This document shows positions 8,688-19,437 of a stretch of DNA of 64,000 nt, in pieces. The stretch is taken from contig JAHLKG010000020.1 in the NCBI GenBank assembly GCA_025526995.1, positions 434,001 through 498,000 on the forward strand, written 5' to 3'. Each line of letters opens with the position of its first letter. Positions within the stretch are counted from its first letter, which is position 1. The position numbers and the translations under genes were made by a program. The DNA is from Powellomyces hirtus (Eukaryota > Chytridiomycota > Chytridiomycetes > Spizellomycetales > Powellomycetaceae). A model generated the notes under the pieces. That model had not been told where the DNA came from, searched no databases, and saw nothing but the letters and a program-made list of their open reading frames with translations.

Positions 8688-10760
8688 CTATGAGGATGCG
8701 ACAGCAGCATTGGGCTGATCGCGTTCTCGGAGTTTCTCCACCGCCTTGTACCCCGCAACGTTCGAGAAATCGTATCCCTTGCACGCTTCCGCAATCGCGT
8801 CTTTGGCTCCATCCCACGCGCCGGGGCCCTGCAGTCTAAACTGGGCGGGCACCGCGGGTCCAAAGAGGAGTTGGGCAGCGAGTGTCAGTTCCCGCTGTTT
8901 GGTGACAATGGTCCACAAGTCGGGTTTGCAACCAATCTCCGTCGCAAGGTCGTCCATGTACGGCACAAACTCGACTTCGATGGTATGGCGTTCTTTGGGC
9001 ACGTATTTGCGTTGATGCGTCGACCAGTCGACATCGACAGCGTCGCGCATGTCGGATGGGGTGGGGAGCCGAGTTTTGCCCGAAAACACGCGGGCGACCC
9101 ATCGGGCTTGCATCTCCGAGACGGGCATGACCGCGCCGATGGGTTGGACGAGGCCCACGAACGCAATGTTTTTGTGGCGGATGGGAAACACGTTCTTGTA
9201 CAGTCGGACACGGTTGGAATCGACGCGTTCTTGGCCAAGGATCGAAAGTGCGTTGTCGAGGAACGGGTGTTCGATTCGGTAGCCGGTGCAGTAAACGACC
9301 TGATCAATCTGTTCTTCGGTGCCGTCTTCGAACTGGACTGTGTTGCCCGTGGGGGTGAAGTGGGCAACGTTGGGGCGGACAAGCACTTTCCCCGAGGCGA
9401 TGCGGTCGAGAACGTGCCCGTTGATGGTCGGGTGGGCTTCGAAAATGTGGTGGTTGGGTTTAAGACCGAATTTGCTCAGGTCCCCGTGTTGCATGCGCAT
9501 GGCGGTTTCGAACATGTAATTGGTCAGGGGTTTGGGAAGGGCATGGGCGAGCCGTGAGGAGAGGTGGTCGAGGGGTATGCCAAAGAGGGAAAAGCGAGGC
9601 AGGATCCAGGTCCCGCTCCGGGCGGAGAGGACGACCTGTTTCGCGTGATGTGAGAGTTCGGTGGCAATGTCGGCCCCCGAGTTTCCGATGCCGACAATCA
9701 ACACTCGTTGATCTTTGAATGGGTATGGCACTTTGTAGGAATGGGAGTGCAGCATTCCTCCCTTAAAGTTCTCAATGCCCTTGAATTCCGGGAGTCTCGG
9801 TTTCCAATGGTGACCTGTGGCTACAATGACATAGTCGAACGTTTCCGATTTGCATTTGAGAGGTTGTTGGGACAAGGATCGGGAGTGGTCTCGACTCTTC
9901 TTTCTGAAGGTAGATGGGGACCGGGAGGCTGCCGGTGTGGGAGGAAGGGAGACATCGCGGGGCGAGACCGACGCACTGCGTCCAATCAATGGTTCGTATC
10001 CAGCGGCCGGATCGTAATCGTGGAATGCAGCCGCTCGACTGCGACCGCGGGATTCCGACCGTATTGACTCGTTATCGTCGTTGAACATGACGCCGCGGTC
10101 AGGGGACATTGTCCGTCTTTCATCAACTGCATTTGGCGCACCAGGCGCAGGCGGACTGCGGGCGGGTCGGGGCGGCAACGGGGGCGACGGCGGGACTGCC
10201 ACCGATGTACTCGGCGCCGATGTTGGTGGCTGTTTCCGCCTTACGCGCTGAGTAACTACCTCCCACCGTCCCGTATGTCCGCCCTCTGGCCCGATTTCTG
10301 GCGTCAAGGAAACCACTTTCCGACTGAACTTTATATGCTGTCGCAGCCCAAACTGGTCGCAGTAGAGATTGAGATACTTTACGACGAACCGATGGGGGAG
10401 ATAGGTGGGCCATTCTTTGGGGGCGGGGAAGTCTGAGAATGCCATCATCTCCTTGCTGGTGTTGATAATGGTGCTCATGTAGACGCTGGAGTGCATTTCC
10501 TCAGCGGCTTGCGGCACGTACCGCCACAGGCCGCCGACCTGCGGCTCTTGGTCAAAGCACACGACGTCGAGGTCTTCGGCAAGAGCTTCTTTCAAGGCGG
10601 CGAGACCCGAGGCACCTTGAGGAAAACGGATCACATAATAAGTACACCAATCAGCAAAATGCTCCTTGACAAAGAAAGGCGACAGCAATCCCTTACCTGC
10701 GCCAATAACAGCCACTCTCGGCCTTGGGGCGGCCATGCTGGGCGTTGCGGTGTCGGTCAT
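8688..10760 (-). CDS. Flavin-containing monooxygenase with a disordered insert
   Basis: The frame is open from 10760 to 8688, but an 81-nt intron (10696-10616, GTAAGG...CAAG) interrupts the FAD-binding motif. Splicing restores VIGAGASGLAA (GxGxxG) and yields 663 residues. Further motifs are the NADPH-binding GIGNSGADIA, the FMO fingerprint FKGGMLHSHSYKVP, and VVYCTGYRIEHPFL near the C-terminal FAD contact. FMOs use FAD, NADPH and O2 to oxygenate soft N or S nucleophiles; fungal members act on thiols or xenobiotics, or in secondary metabolism. Between GRWEVV and SETFDYVIVATG lies an insert of about 130 residues (9852-10247), rich in Pro, Ser and Arg with several SP and TP sites, which ordinary FMOs lack. 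Divergent from KTI12 across 433 bases. Confidence 0.9.
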   Translation of the reverse strand: MTDTATPSMAAPRPRVAVIGAGKGLLSPFFVKEHFADWCTYYVIRFPQGASGLAALKEALAEDLDVVCFDQEPQVGGLWRYVPQAAEEMHSSVYMSTIINTSKEMMAFSDFPAPKEWPTYLPHRFVVKYLNLYCDQFGLRQHIKFSRKVVSLTPEIGPEGGHTGRWEVVTQRVRRKQPPTSAPSTSVAVPPSPPLPPRPARSPPAPGAPNAVDERRTMSPDRGVMFNDDNESIRSESRGRSRAAAFHDYDPAAGYEPLIGRSASVSPRDVSLPPTPAASRSPSTFRKKSRDHSRSLSQQPLKCKSETFDYVIVATGHHWKPRLPEFKGIENFKGGMLHSHSYKVPYPFKDQRVLIVGIGNSGADIATELSHHAKQVVLSARSGTWILPRFSLFGIPLDHLSSRLAHALPKPLTNYMFETAMRMQHGDLSKFGLKPNHHIFEAHPTINGHVLDRIASGKVLVRPNVAHFTPTGNTVQFEDGTEEQIDQVVYCTGYRIEHPFLDNALSILGQERVDSNRVRLYKNVFPIRHKNIAFVGLVQPIGAVMPVSEMQARWVARVFSGKTRLPTPSDMRDAVDVDWSTHQRKYVPKERHTIEVEFVPYMDDLATEIGCKPDLWTIVTKQRELTLAAQLLFGPAVPAQFRLQGPGAWDGAKDAIAEACKGYDFSNVAGYKAVEKLRERDQPNAAVASS

Positions 10761-11193
10761 TCAAGGCGTCTGAGGATGTTGCTTGACTGAACTATATACG
10801 AGGTCCGTAAGGTAGTGGGGTATCTCTCTATACGACTAGTCTCTGCTACTATATCTGGCTACCGTATTCCCTTCTATACTTTGCAACTCCTAACTTCTCG
10901 CTATGCAATTCCTAACTGCTCGATGGGGGATGTCAGTGCGGGGAAACGAGGGGGTGAGAAGACGCAACACGAGATCAACGGCGTTTTGCGGTGCATGATT
11001 CATTCATGCATTCTTTCCGCACGCGATTTGCGCGCAGCACTCACAAGTCACATGACTGCCTAGTGCACGATTACGCTCAACTTTCGCACTTTTCGCCAAA
11101 GTGTGCTTTTCCTCCCAGAATTAAAAACAAAAATACGAATAAAAACGTTAACCCCCCATCCTCTTTCTCCTCCCCGCACCTCTCACAAATCGG
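10761..11193. promoter_or_regulatory. divergent promoter region, monooxygenase / KTI12
   Basis: 433 bases between two genes transcribed away from each other, so it must hold both promoters. No core element stands out except an A/T-rich stretch (AATAAAAACG) shortly upstream of the KTI12 start. Confidence 0.5.
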
Positions 11194-12202
11194 AATGCCT
11201 CTCATAATAATATGCGGCACCCCTCTCAGTGGGAAAACCACCCGCGCGCAGTCCCTCAAAGCCGAACTGGAAACTTACCTTGCCTCGTACACCCCACCAC
11301 CCCCGGAACCGCCCTCGGGCACCTCCAACCGCCCGAGCGTCGCTATACCCATCACTTCGAACGTGATTCTGCTGAATGAGGAGAGCTTGGGGATTGATAA
11401 GGCGATGGCTTATGAATGTAGGTGGAACACATTTGCATATTCCGCTCGGCTGTGTAAGTTCTCTCCTTACTTATATGTGCTTGTCGTTGCTTTCCTCTGT
11501 TCTGTTTATGTTGAATTTTGAATAGCCGCACATGAGGAAAAGAAAGCCCGCGGAGCCCTCATCTCCGCCGTCGAACGCCATCTCTCCCGCGACACCATCA
11601 TCATCTGCGACTCCCTCAACTACATCAAAGGCTTCCGCTACCAGCTCTACTGCATTGCGCGCGCACTCGGCACCCCCTCGTGCACGGTCTACTGTATCAC
11701 TCCCCACACCCCCTCTTCGACCTCCTCTTCCACCCCACCATCTTTTTCACCCTACTCCTCCCCCTCCATCGTTTCCGAACTCACCTCCCGCTTCGAAGAG
11801 CCCGACTCACGGCACCGGTGGGACGCCCCCCTCTTCCCCCTCCTACCGACCGACCCTTCCCCCACCCCCGACATCATCGCCGCGATCGTCACCCGCGCCG
11901 CGCCAGCACCCAACTTATCCACCGTAGTGAAACCGCTCACGGAGACAAATTACTTGCATGAAATGGACCGCGCCACGACAGCAGTCGTGGATGCAGTGTA
12001 TGCTGCTCAGACAAACAATGGGCCGGGCAAATGTACCCTGCCGGGAGCGAGTGTTCAGATTGTATTGCCGGGCCGCGTCGTGAGCTTGAGCGAGCTGAGA
12101 CGGCAGAGACGGCAGTATGCGTTGCTGAATAAACATCATACCCAGTTGGATCTGAAGAAACTGGTCGATGGGTTTGTCGAGTACCTCAATACAAATCTGT
12201 GA
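11194..12202 (+). CDS. KTI12: Kti12-type Elongator-associated P-loop protein
   Basis: Exons 11194-11417 and 11526-12202 (intron GTAGGT...ATAG) give 299 residues. The start shows a P-loop (IICGTPLSGKTTRA, residues about 5-18), then NEESLGIDK, YESAHEEKKARGALISAVERHL, IIICDSLNYIKGFRYQLYC and a C-terminal RRQYALLNKHH region, all hallmarks of Kti12. Kti12 binds Elongator and tRNA and promotes the mcm5/ncm5 modification of wobble uridine; it is related to PSTK. A Pro/Ser-rich loop sits in the middle (PHTPSSTSSSTPPS). The start is the only ATG ahead of the P-loop. It shares a divergent promoter region with the monooxygenase gene. Confidence 0.93.
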
Positions 12203-12551
12203 TGCAGACGAAGGACGACTCATCTTCCCCCTAGTTGCGTCGCGGACACACGCACACACATAATCAATCTCCCACCCATCTGTACATAGTAGCTGTTTGG
12301 CTACCTACAAACAAATCACATCGCCCATTCCTATTTCACACATCTTGCCTTGATATCAAATCGAGGCTATTTTGTCCCTCTCTAACCATACACACAAGCA
12401 AAGGCAAACATCCAGAACGCATGAAATATATGATAAAAAAAAAACAAAAGTCTCTCTCTTTCTTTCAATAAAAAAACGATGGGTGGGGGTGGAAGGGTTC
12501 AGTTTGTATCTGTCTCTCTCATCGTCGTCTTTCTTCTTTTCTCTTCTGTCT
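12203..12551. other. convergent 3' region, no gene seen
   Basis: 349 bases between the stop codons of KTI12 (plus) and GDH2 (minus). A/T- and pyrimidine-rich, consistent with 3' untranslated regions and polyadenylation sites of both. Confidence 0.5.
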
Positions 12552-15500
12552 CTATTTCTGCTGCGCATGCGACAGCTTGGCGAAGTAAGGTGCCATGTAC
12601 TCAAAGAAGGCAAACTGGCTGGGTTCCGTGCCGTACTTGTACACTATAAGCATAAAAAGAAAATAAGCAGCATGTAAGTAACGCCGTCAATCTCGCAACA
12701 AATCAAGACGCTTTCGAACGTAAGATACATACCGAACCGACTAGCCAGGTAACTTCCAAAGATGGCCTTGACATACTGCTCGGGCACACGCTTGAGAAGG
12801 GTTTCCAGACCAAGCTTCTCGAGGAGAATATCCGGGAATGCTTCTGAGAGGACAATCAAGCGGAGCGGCACATTGTCCCACAAGGTGGTGAGCTGCAACT
12901 CGGCGTTAAGCTTCACGATGGCGGTGGAAAGCTGATCCGAAATGATGGATTTCGGGGCTCCCGTGCGTTGCGCCTCACGCCAGATGGCCTCGAATTCGAG
13001 CTCGGCGTTCTTTTCAATGATCTGGTGGACGGCCTTGACATAGTCGACGTAGAATTGCGGTGGGGAGGCCGGATTCTTGACCTGCATGTTTTCGGCAAAC
13101 TCATCGTCCGCAAACGCAAGGGCAGCCAGGACTTCGAGCGAAGACGAGGTGACACCTCCCTTGTTGGCGGAAGCATCCTTGAAAACGATGGCACCGGCCT
13201 TTTCGAGACGCAGACGCGCTTCCTGAGTGAAGAACAAGTTGGCACCTTCGACAATGTACTTGAATCTCGGGGTTCCGTCAGCGTTGATGAGGGTGTTCAC
13301 ATTGCTGAGATCGACCGCCTCGGGACGTCCACCGCAGGGCACAAAGACGTCGGCGGCGGCGAGAGGGTGCAAGTGGAATTCGTTGCGGAACTTGACACCG
13401 CTGTCTACAATGGTACCATCGGGAAGCTTGACGTTGTTCTCATCAACGAGCACACGGAAACCCTTGGGACCGAGCTTGGACATCTCAAACTGGTTGACCA
13501 TGAGACGCTTGGTGGCGAGACGGAGGAGCTCCTCGCGGTTGATACCCTCGGGATCATACAGCACGCCGGAACCGTCAACAATACCAGTGGTCTTGTCCTT
13601 CGAGATCTTGATTTCGTTGGATCCGAGATCTCCGTCGGGTCCACCGGTCTGGAGCTTGTGGCAGTTCTCTTCCTTGATGCCGAGCTTGCGGTAGATGCCG
13701 AGCACGTATTGGTGAACTGACCTGGTGGTCATTCCAAAGGTGTCGTGGGGAATACCACCAATGGACTGGCTCTTGCCGGTGGTGAAGGCCTTCCAGAACG
13801 AAGCACCGCGCTTGCGTGCGTGCTGACTGGCCCAGTCCATGTAATCGGCGGTACCTTCGTCGGGTCCAAAAAAGAGAATCTCGGGCTTGCCGTTGAGATC
13901 AACAATCTTCTCCTTGATGCCCGGTGTCTCGCCGACGATCAAGAGATCCAGCATCGCGTCAACGTACTTTTCGAACGCAACGCGGGGTTTGTCCTGCTGG
14001 TCAAAGTTCAACAAGATCGTACCCTTCGAACCACCTTCCGGGATATCCTTGTTCTTGCGGTGCTGAGTGGCCGCGAGATTGTAGTTCTCGTCCATCAAAC
14101 TCCTCAGGTTGATGGAGTAAGCTTCCTTGTTTCGTGATCGGACCAATCGGATACCACCACGAGCGACATCCTGGAAACGGAGGTGGAATCCACGGAATTC
14201 GCTGCCGATGACCAAGAACATGCCGAAGAGTCTGTTGGGGTATTCAATCTCGGGCAGGAAGGCGGGGTCCAATCGGAACGAAAGGGCCACCTTGGTGGGC
14301 TGGTAGAAGTTGGTCTTGAGCACGTGCTGGTTGAACTTGAGGTAAGACTCAAAGATCATCAGCTCGTGGTTGTTGGCGACGGTCTTCTTGATCTTGTCCA
14401 ACAGCTCTTCTTCAGACAGCACGGGAGTGGTCTGGAGACGCTGGTACGACAACGAGATCTTCATATCGTCGTGAGGAGGGTTGATGTAGTGCATCATGGC
14501 AAAGTTAGTGTAGAGGAGCTTGAGGAGTTCGGGGTATAGTTTGATGATGTCGAGGATGTACTCTCGAGTGAACGTGTCGGAGCGCAACCGCTTCTTGATC
14601 TTTTGCAGAACCTCGACATGCAGGTTGTTGCCAAGGTCAAGGGCCGAAGAGAGCGCCACAAACTCGTTTCCGAGACGGTTCAGGAAGTGTTGGCAGAAAA
14701 TCCATCCGACATATCCGTAAACAGTCTCCTGGACACTGAGTTGACCCGTCTGGAAGAAGATCTGGAAGGGCGTGGAGGGCAGGCAGTACATCAAACTGGC
14801 CTCCTTCATCACTTGCCAAATGGAAGCTTCGATCGGTGGCGCCTTGCTACCAGGCAGCTGGTCCAGATACATGCAGTGGATGGTAACTCCGTTGGAAAAG
14901 TGCTCGACGTACTTTCGGGTAGAGTACAGCTCGTAGAAGTGATACAGATCGGAGATGGCTGACAGCAGTCCTTGCGTGGTGCGTTGCTTAAAACCAATGA
15001 CGAGACGCTTTTGCCTGGACTTTGGCATGTCATACACTTCTATCACGGGACCAGTTCGCAGAAGAGCGTGCTTCATGACCTTTGAGTAAATCTCGAGGGT
15101 GTTGTCGGTGGCTTTTTCCAAGAAGGTTTTGTCACCGACGAGCTGGATGTCCTCAGACTCCTGCTCAGTGGGATCCGGCTTGGCAAACTGACATTTGCGG
15201 ACAAAGTAGCAACGAAGCTGGGTGGACATGGAGCTCGAGACGGTGCCCGATGATCGGTAACTTTCCATACGGTAAGCAGCATTTTTTGTGCTGTGGTCGA
15301 GGTATCGGGTGTCGATCCTGAGAACATGAATAGAGTGAGTCAAGGGATTCGTGGAATGTCTACACGGGCGACCAAACACGAAGGTCAGTAAAACGCGTAC
15401 TCACCTCTTTTCATGTTGGGGTCCGTCAATATTTGAGACACCAGGAGCAGATGTGTTGATGTAAACGGCTCCCTCCTCGGTTTCCCGTTCGAGTTCAATG

Positions 15501-15893
15501 TCCAAAGCCTTCTCGTTCTTGATGAAGGCCGAGATTTTTGCGCCGTAGAGGGCCATGATGTGCTGGGCAATCGTTTCAATGCTCTCCAGCTGGAAGTACA
15601 TGTCATCGATGCCCAAGTTTCTGTGTGAAAGAAGAAACGCAAAATGGCTTTCATGAGCCGCGTGTTCTTGGCTTGCGTGGGACGCGACTGACCAGGCATA
15701 ACCACACTCACCCGTAGAACCAGGAGACCTCGTTCGCGACGAGCTCCTTGGGGATGAAACCCTTCTCTTCGACATAGGCGCAGACCTTCTGGAGCTGTTC
15801 CTGCTTGCCTGCGAACACGTTGCTGGTGTATCCATCGGTGGCGGTTGTTGACGCGGCGGCCGTTGGCCTGGAGCCGGGAACCAAGAGAGACAT
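12552..15893 (-). CDS. GDH2: NAD-specific glutamate dehydrogenase (large fungal type)
   Basis: Four exons, 15893-15712, 15620-15405, 15317-12733 and 12643-12552, sum to 3075 nt and 1024 residues, close to the roughly 1,090 of yeast Gdh2. It oxidises glutamate to 2-oxoglutarate and ammonium with NAD+, the catabolic route for using glutamate as nitrogen source. Diagnostic stretches include WFYGNLGIDDMYF near the N-terminus, FQDVARGGIRLVRSRNKEAY and EGGSKGTILL in the catalytic domain, PDEGTADYMDWAS, TGGPDGDLGSNEI (nucleotide-binding region) and the tail VYKYGTEPSQFAFFEYMAPYF (shown up to its family-typical end FFEYMAPYF). The last exon encodes only 30 codons after an 89-nt intron. ATG 15893 has A at -3; an in-frame ATG at 15953 would add 20 residues. 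Regulation probably responds to nitrogen source; no site recognised. Confidence 0.95.
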
Positions 15894-15953
15894 TGTTGAT
15901 TTCTTTTGACTCTGGTCGGATGAGGAAACACTGTTGAGGATATGAGAAAGCAT

Positions 15954-16756
15954 GGGCGGCGGGAATCAGAAGGGGGCGAGTGTGTAATGGGTGAAAGATG
16001 GACCAAGATGCTTTGCACGCGGCGGGGTGATGTAGGGGTCGAGTGGGAGACACAGCGGCGGGGTTTGAGGCCAGGCCACCTTACCTTTATAGGACAGCTA
16101 GCGCAGGGGGGTCAGCAGGGGGCGGAGAGCGGTGTTTCCTGGGTGTTGAGCAGGTGGTCGGTGTGGTGGTGGGGAATGACGGGGTGTTGTTGTTTGGGTG
16201 AATGAGCAGGTGTATGTAGTAGTAGTTGGCCTACCCACTACTGTACCTGTAGTTGGAGTTGTTTGGGCGAGTTGCGCGACGGCCATAGTGACTGACCTAC
16301 ACCAGCCTTTCGTCACGCGCAGCACATCCCCCCAAATCCTACTTTCAGTCTACTCCACCGCAAGCTGTTATTGTTGATGCGCGCGCCTCTTTCAACCATC
16401 CCCAACCCCGGCTGACCCTCCAGCTGACCCCATGAAAAAAAAAAAACATTTCCGAAAAAAACTACAAAAAAAAGATATTTGGAAAAAAAAAAGGAAAAGA
16501 GAAGGGCCACGCGGAACCTTTGCCGTTTCTAAATGGCGAAGCGCTTCCCCCCTTAATGAGAATTGATGTTGTGAGTGACATGCTCCTTTGCCAAGCCCCC
16601 GCATATTGGGCTCTTATTGAGCAATATTGACCGCATCCACGAAGCAACGTGCTCTTCATGTTTTTTGGATAGTAGGTACAACAACTTTCTTCCCTTTTCT
16701 CAATTGTCATGCATATATTATTTTACAGGTTCCGGCTGGCACTGGCTATACATCAA
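15954..16756. other. intergenic upstream of GDH2
   Basis: About 800 bases between the GDH2 start and the next tRNA-Thr. It includes A-rich runs near 16436-16500 and shows no supported gene. The GDH2 promoter should be here. Confidence 0.5.
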
Positions 16757-16830
16757 GCCTTCTTAGCTCAGTTGGTTAGAGCGTCTGCCTAGTAAGCAGA
16801 AGGTCCCGTGTTCAACTCTCGGAGAAGGCA
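16757..16830 (+). tRNA. tRNA-Thr (anticodon AGT), copy 4
   Basis: First of three direct copies spaced 353 and 260 nt start to start. Same 74-nt sequence as the others. TACATC lies two bases upstream and TTTTTTT follows within 15 bases. Confidence 0.93.
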
Positions 16831-17109
16831 AACACGTTTTTTTGTGTTCTCCTGCTAAACGTGGCAGGGCTTTTTTCGAATGGTCAAAAGAACTAAGATA
16901 TAATTTGCACTTGCAGATGAAAATAGAAAGAGCCAAAACGTAAGAGCCTCCACTAATGTTGATCGACTATATCATTGACTATGCAAAATGTCCTGTATGT
17001 AGCATGCTCCGTTTTCAAAGGCATGCGCCTACGTATGCACTATCTGTTTTAGAAGGCAACCGTTGTGACTCAGTGTGGCAGATTTCCAGCTAAATCGGCC
17101 GCACATCCC

Positions 17110-17183
17110 GCCTTCTTAGCTCAGTTGGTTAGAGCGTCTGCCTAGTAAGCAGAAGGTCCCGTGTTCAACTCTCGGAGAAGGCA
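17110..17183 (+). tRNA. tRNA-Thr (anticodon AGT), copy 5
   Basis: Middle copy of the direct trio. CACATC lies two bases upstream. The nearest downstream T4 run is about 22 bases past the 3' end, so the primary transcript would carry a longer trailer. Confidence 0.93.
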
Positions 17184-17369
17184 GAGAAATGATACTTCCT
17201 TTTGCACTCTCCGAATAAGAGAGGTTATGCTCTTTTGCGTTAGTTGTAAACTCATGGAAGCTTCTGTGGTTTTTGTCAAGGGATGCGCCTACCTATCTGA
17301 GAAACGTCTTCGAGTAGAGTTTCAAGAGTGGATGTGTCGAATGTGTTACGCGGTTCGGCCGCTCATCCA

Positions 17370-17443
17370 GCCTTCTTAGCTCAGTTGGTTAGAGCGTCTG
17401 CCTAGTAAGCAGAAGGTCCCGTGTTCAACTCTCGGAGAAGGCA
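17370..17443 (+). tRNA. tRNA-Thr (anticodon AGT), copy 6
   Basis: Last copy of the trio, with the same sequence and T-stem T-T pair. CTCATC is upstream and TTTT follows about 10 bases downstream. Confidence 0.93.
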
Positions 17444-17791
17444 TGATTGTATTTTGCGCTCCCTCATTCCACATAGGGGAGCTCCTTTCGTTTTTGCATA
17501 ATGGGTTGAGCTCTCGGGGGAGGGCAGCACATGTTCTGTATTTGCCATGGGTGTTCTGGGAGGGGTTTTTTGAGTGATGAACGCGACGCGATTTACGGGA
17601 AGTATGTTGGGATATTTGACATAGGGATGCGGATCAATGATGTGCTCTAAGGACGTGGCGACATGCTAGCTTACTAGTCTAAGATTCCTACAATTACGAC
17701 AACATCTATCCTGTTCCAACGGATCCGGACATACGGGTTGGTGGGAAGGGTTCCCTGCAGTGATACGTCTGCACAGAGTCTGCATATCGGT
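17444..17791. other. intergenic, no gene seen
   Basis: 348 bases between the last tRNA-Thr and the stop codon of the minus-strand nucleotidase gene. No coding signal. Confidence 0.5.
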
Positions 17792-19155
17792 TCAGATCTT
17801 TGAAGCCAGGACTTGACCCACAGCATCCATGACCGCATCATGCAATTTCCCATTGGTCGCGATCACACCCTTGTTGTTCTTCAACGTACGTCCAACGGAG
17901 AAATCCAGGGGGTTTCCCTTGGCATCACACACTTTACCGCCGGCTTCATGCACCAGAAGGGCGCCTCCAGCATGGTCCCATATTTTCTCCTCGTACGTGG
18001 CGGAGACCGGGAGTCGGAGGTAGATTCCTGCGTCACCCCGGGCAATGACGGCATATTTGCATTGAGAGTCCATTCGGACTGAGGGCTTTGTGATGCCGAG
18101 CTTGGAGGCAATGTCGGCGGCGTCGCCTTGAGATGAGTGGCCAGCTTCGACGGACTCGCAAAATTGGGTGTCGGCGGTGGTGGCGGTGGAGGAGACGTGG
18201 ATCTGGGTGTCCGTTGAAGTCGGGGCGAAACTCCTCTACGAGTGCGGTGTGTCAGTGTTGTCGAGCCATAGGTTCCCCAAGTGATCATGTCCTTACCTGG
18301 TACGCACCGCCGCTTCTTACAGCAGTGAGAAGACAGCCCCGCTCACCATCGGGTTTGGAGAGTTGGATGGGAAGGTTGGGACATCCCATAACTCCTAGCT
18401 GGACTTGGCCATCGACGATCAGGGCAAGGCAGACGGCAAACTGTTCGCCACGCAGGAATCCCTTGGTCCCGTCTAAAGTGGAAAGAATGCGCCGATGTGA
18501 GTTCAGTATACTCAACATTGTTCTGGTCGTTTGTTACACACCAATAGGGTCCAGAGTCCAGAATCGGCCTTTCTTGCCTCCAGCATACGTGCCAAGGTCA
18601 ATGGCTTGCAAGACCTGCATTGCCGATTGGAAGAGAAAATGGACAATGAGCATTGAAATAAGCACATTGAAGTGACAACACATCAGAGATCTCACCTCTG
18701 AAGACGTAAGAGGCTTGTCAACCACAGAGTTTGCCAGTTCCACAACCTTGTTCAAGGTCGCCTCGTTTTCGCGCAACTCCACCGAATCCTCCTCCCCAAC
18801 GATCGGGTCCTCCGGGAATGCCGCATGCAGTATAGAGTTCACGACAGCTTGCGCACCGTAATCCGCGACTTTGCAGACAAAAAAGATGCCAGAGTCAGGA
18901 TCGCCCTTCCCAAGAGCAAGCACTAGACGGGGTGGGAGATGCTACGTACTGGTGACGGGGCTCTTGTCCTTCTTCTCAATCGTCGATGCTGATACGAGGT
19001 TTTGGAACACACGGGTACACAGCTTGGAAGCGCGGAGCACAGCTTCCGTTGCGACTTCTCGTTCGCGACTGTAGGCTAGTTAACGGGAGGACAACCACAT
19101 GAGCCAACTACAAGCGGCAAAGAGGGACCCAGCGATACTTACTTGCGTGCGACAT
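17792..19155 (-). CDS. MET22: 3'(2'),5'-bisphosphate nucleotidase (Met22/Hal2 type)
   Basis: Six exons, 19155-19143, 19075-18950, 18868-18696, 18614-18542, 18472-18297 and 18235-17792, close to 1005 nt and 334 residues. Exon 1 carries only 13 coding bases. The protein is a lithium-sensitive inositol-monophosphatase-fold enzyme: REREVATEAVLRASKL at the N-terminus, SPVTIADYGAQAVV, the metal site VGEED, DPIDGTKGFLRG (the DPIDGT metal motif is split by an intron), GGAYQ, and the second metal motif WDHAGGALLVHEAGG. The enzyme removes the 3' phosphate of PAP made by sulfate assimilation and protects RNA-processing exonucleases from PAP; yeast Met22 is the target of Li+ and Na+ toxicity. Divergent from the DHHC gene (283 bases apart). 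Confidence 0.95.
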
Positions 19156-19437
19156 TCTGATAAGTGCTTTCAGCGGGAATATGCGAGGAAGGAAGTGAGA
19201 GTGTGGCAGATGAAATGTTGGACTTCGAGCAGCAGCTTTCACGAAAAGCATAATGGGTCAAACGAGATGCGATTGCGTGACAGTGGCAGCGCGTTACATA
19301 GGATGTGCTGTCAATGCGCAGCAAGTCCTCAAGCGGTCACAAACGCCTGCAACAGAATTCTTTCGCACTTTTAGACGTCCCGTTGTGTGGTATAAGGGAA
19401 GGAACAACACACAACCATCAGGACGAAAAATAAATCA

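Noticed and set aside
8871..9557. 228-codon plus-strand frame
   Set aside because: It is the exact antisense of the conserved monooxygenase coding sequence and has no motifs of its own.
12968..13720. 250-codon plus-strand frame antisense to GDH2
   Set aside because: A long antisense frame is expected opposite GC-rich conserved coding sequence; nothing in it resembles a known protein.
16757..17443. Considered a tRNA-derived SINE array
   Set aside because: The copies are full-length functional-looking tRNAs with differing flanks, no shared tail and no target-site duplications.
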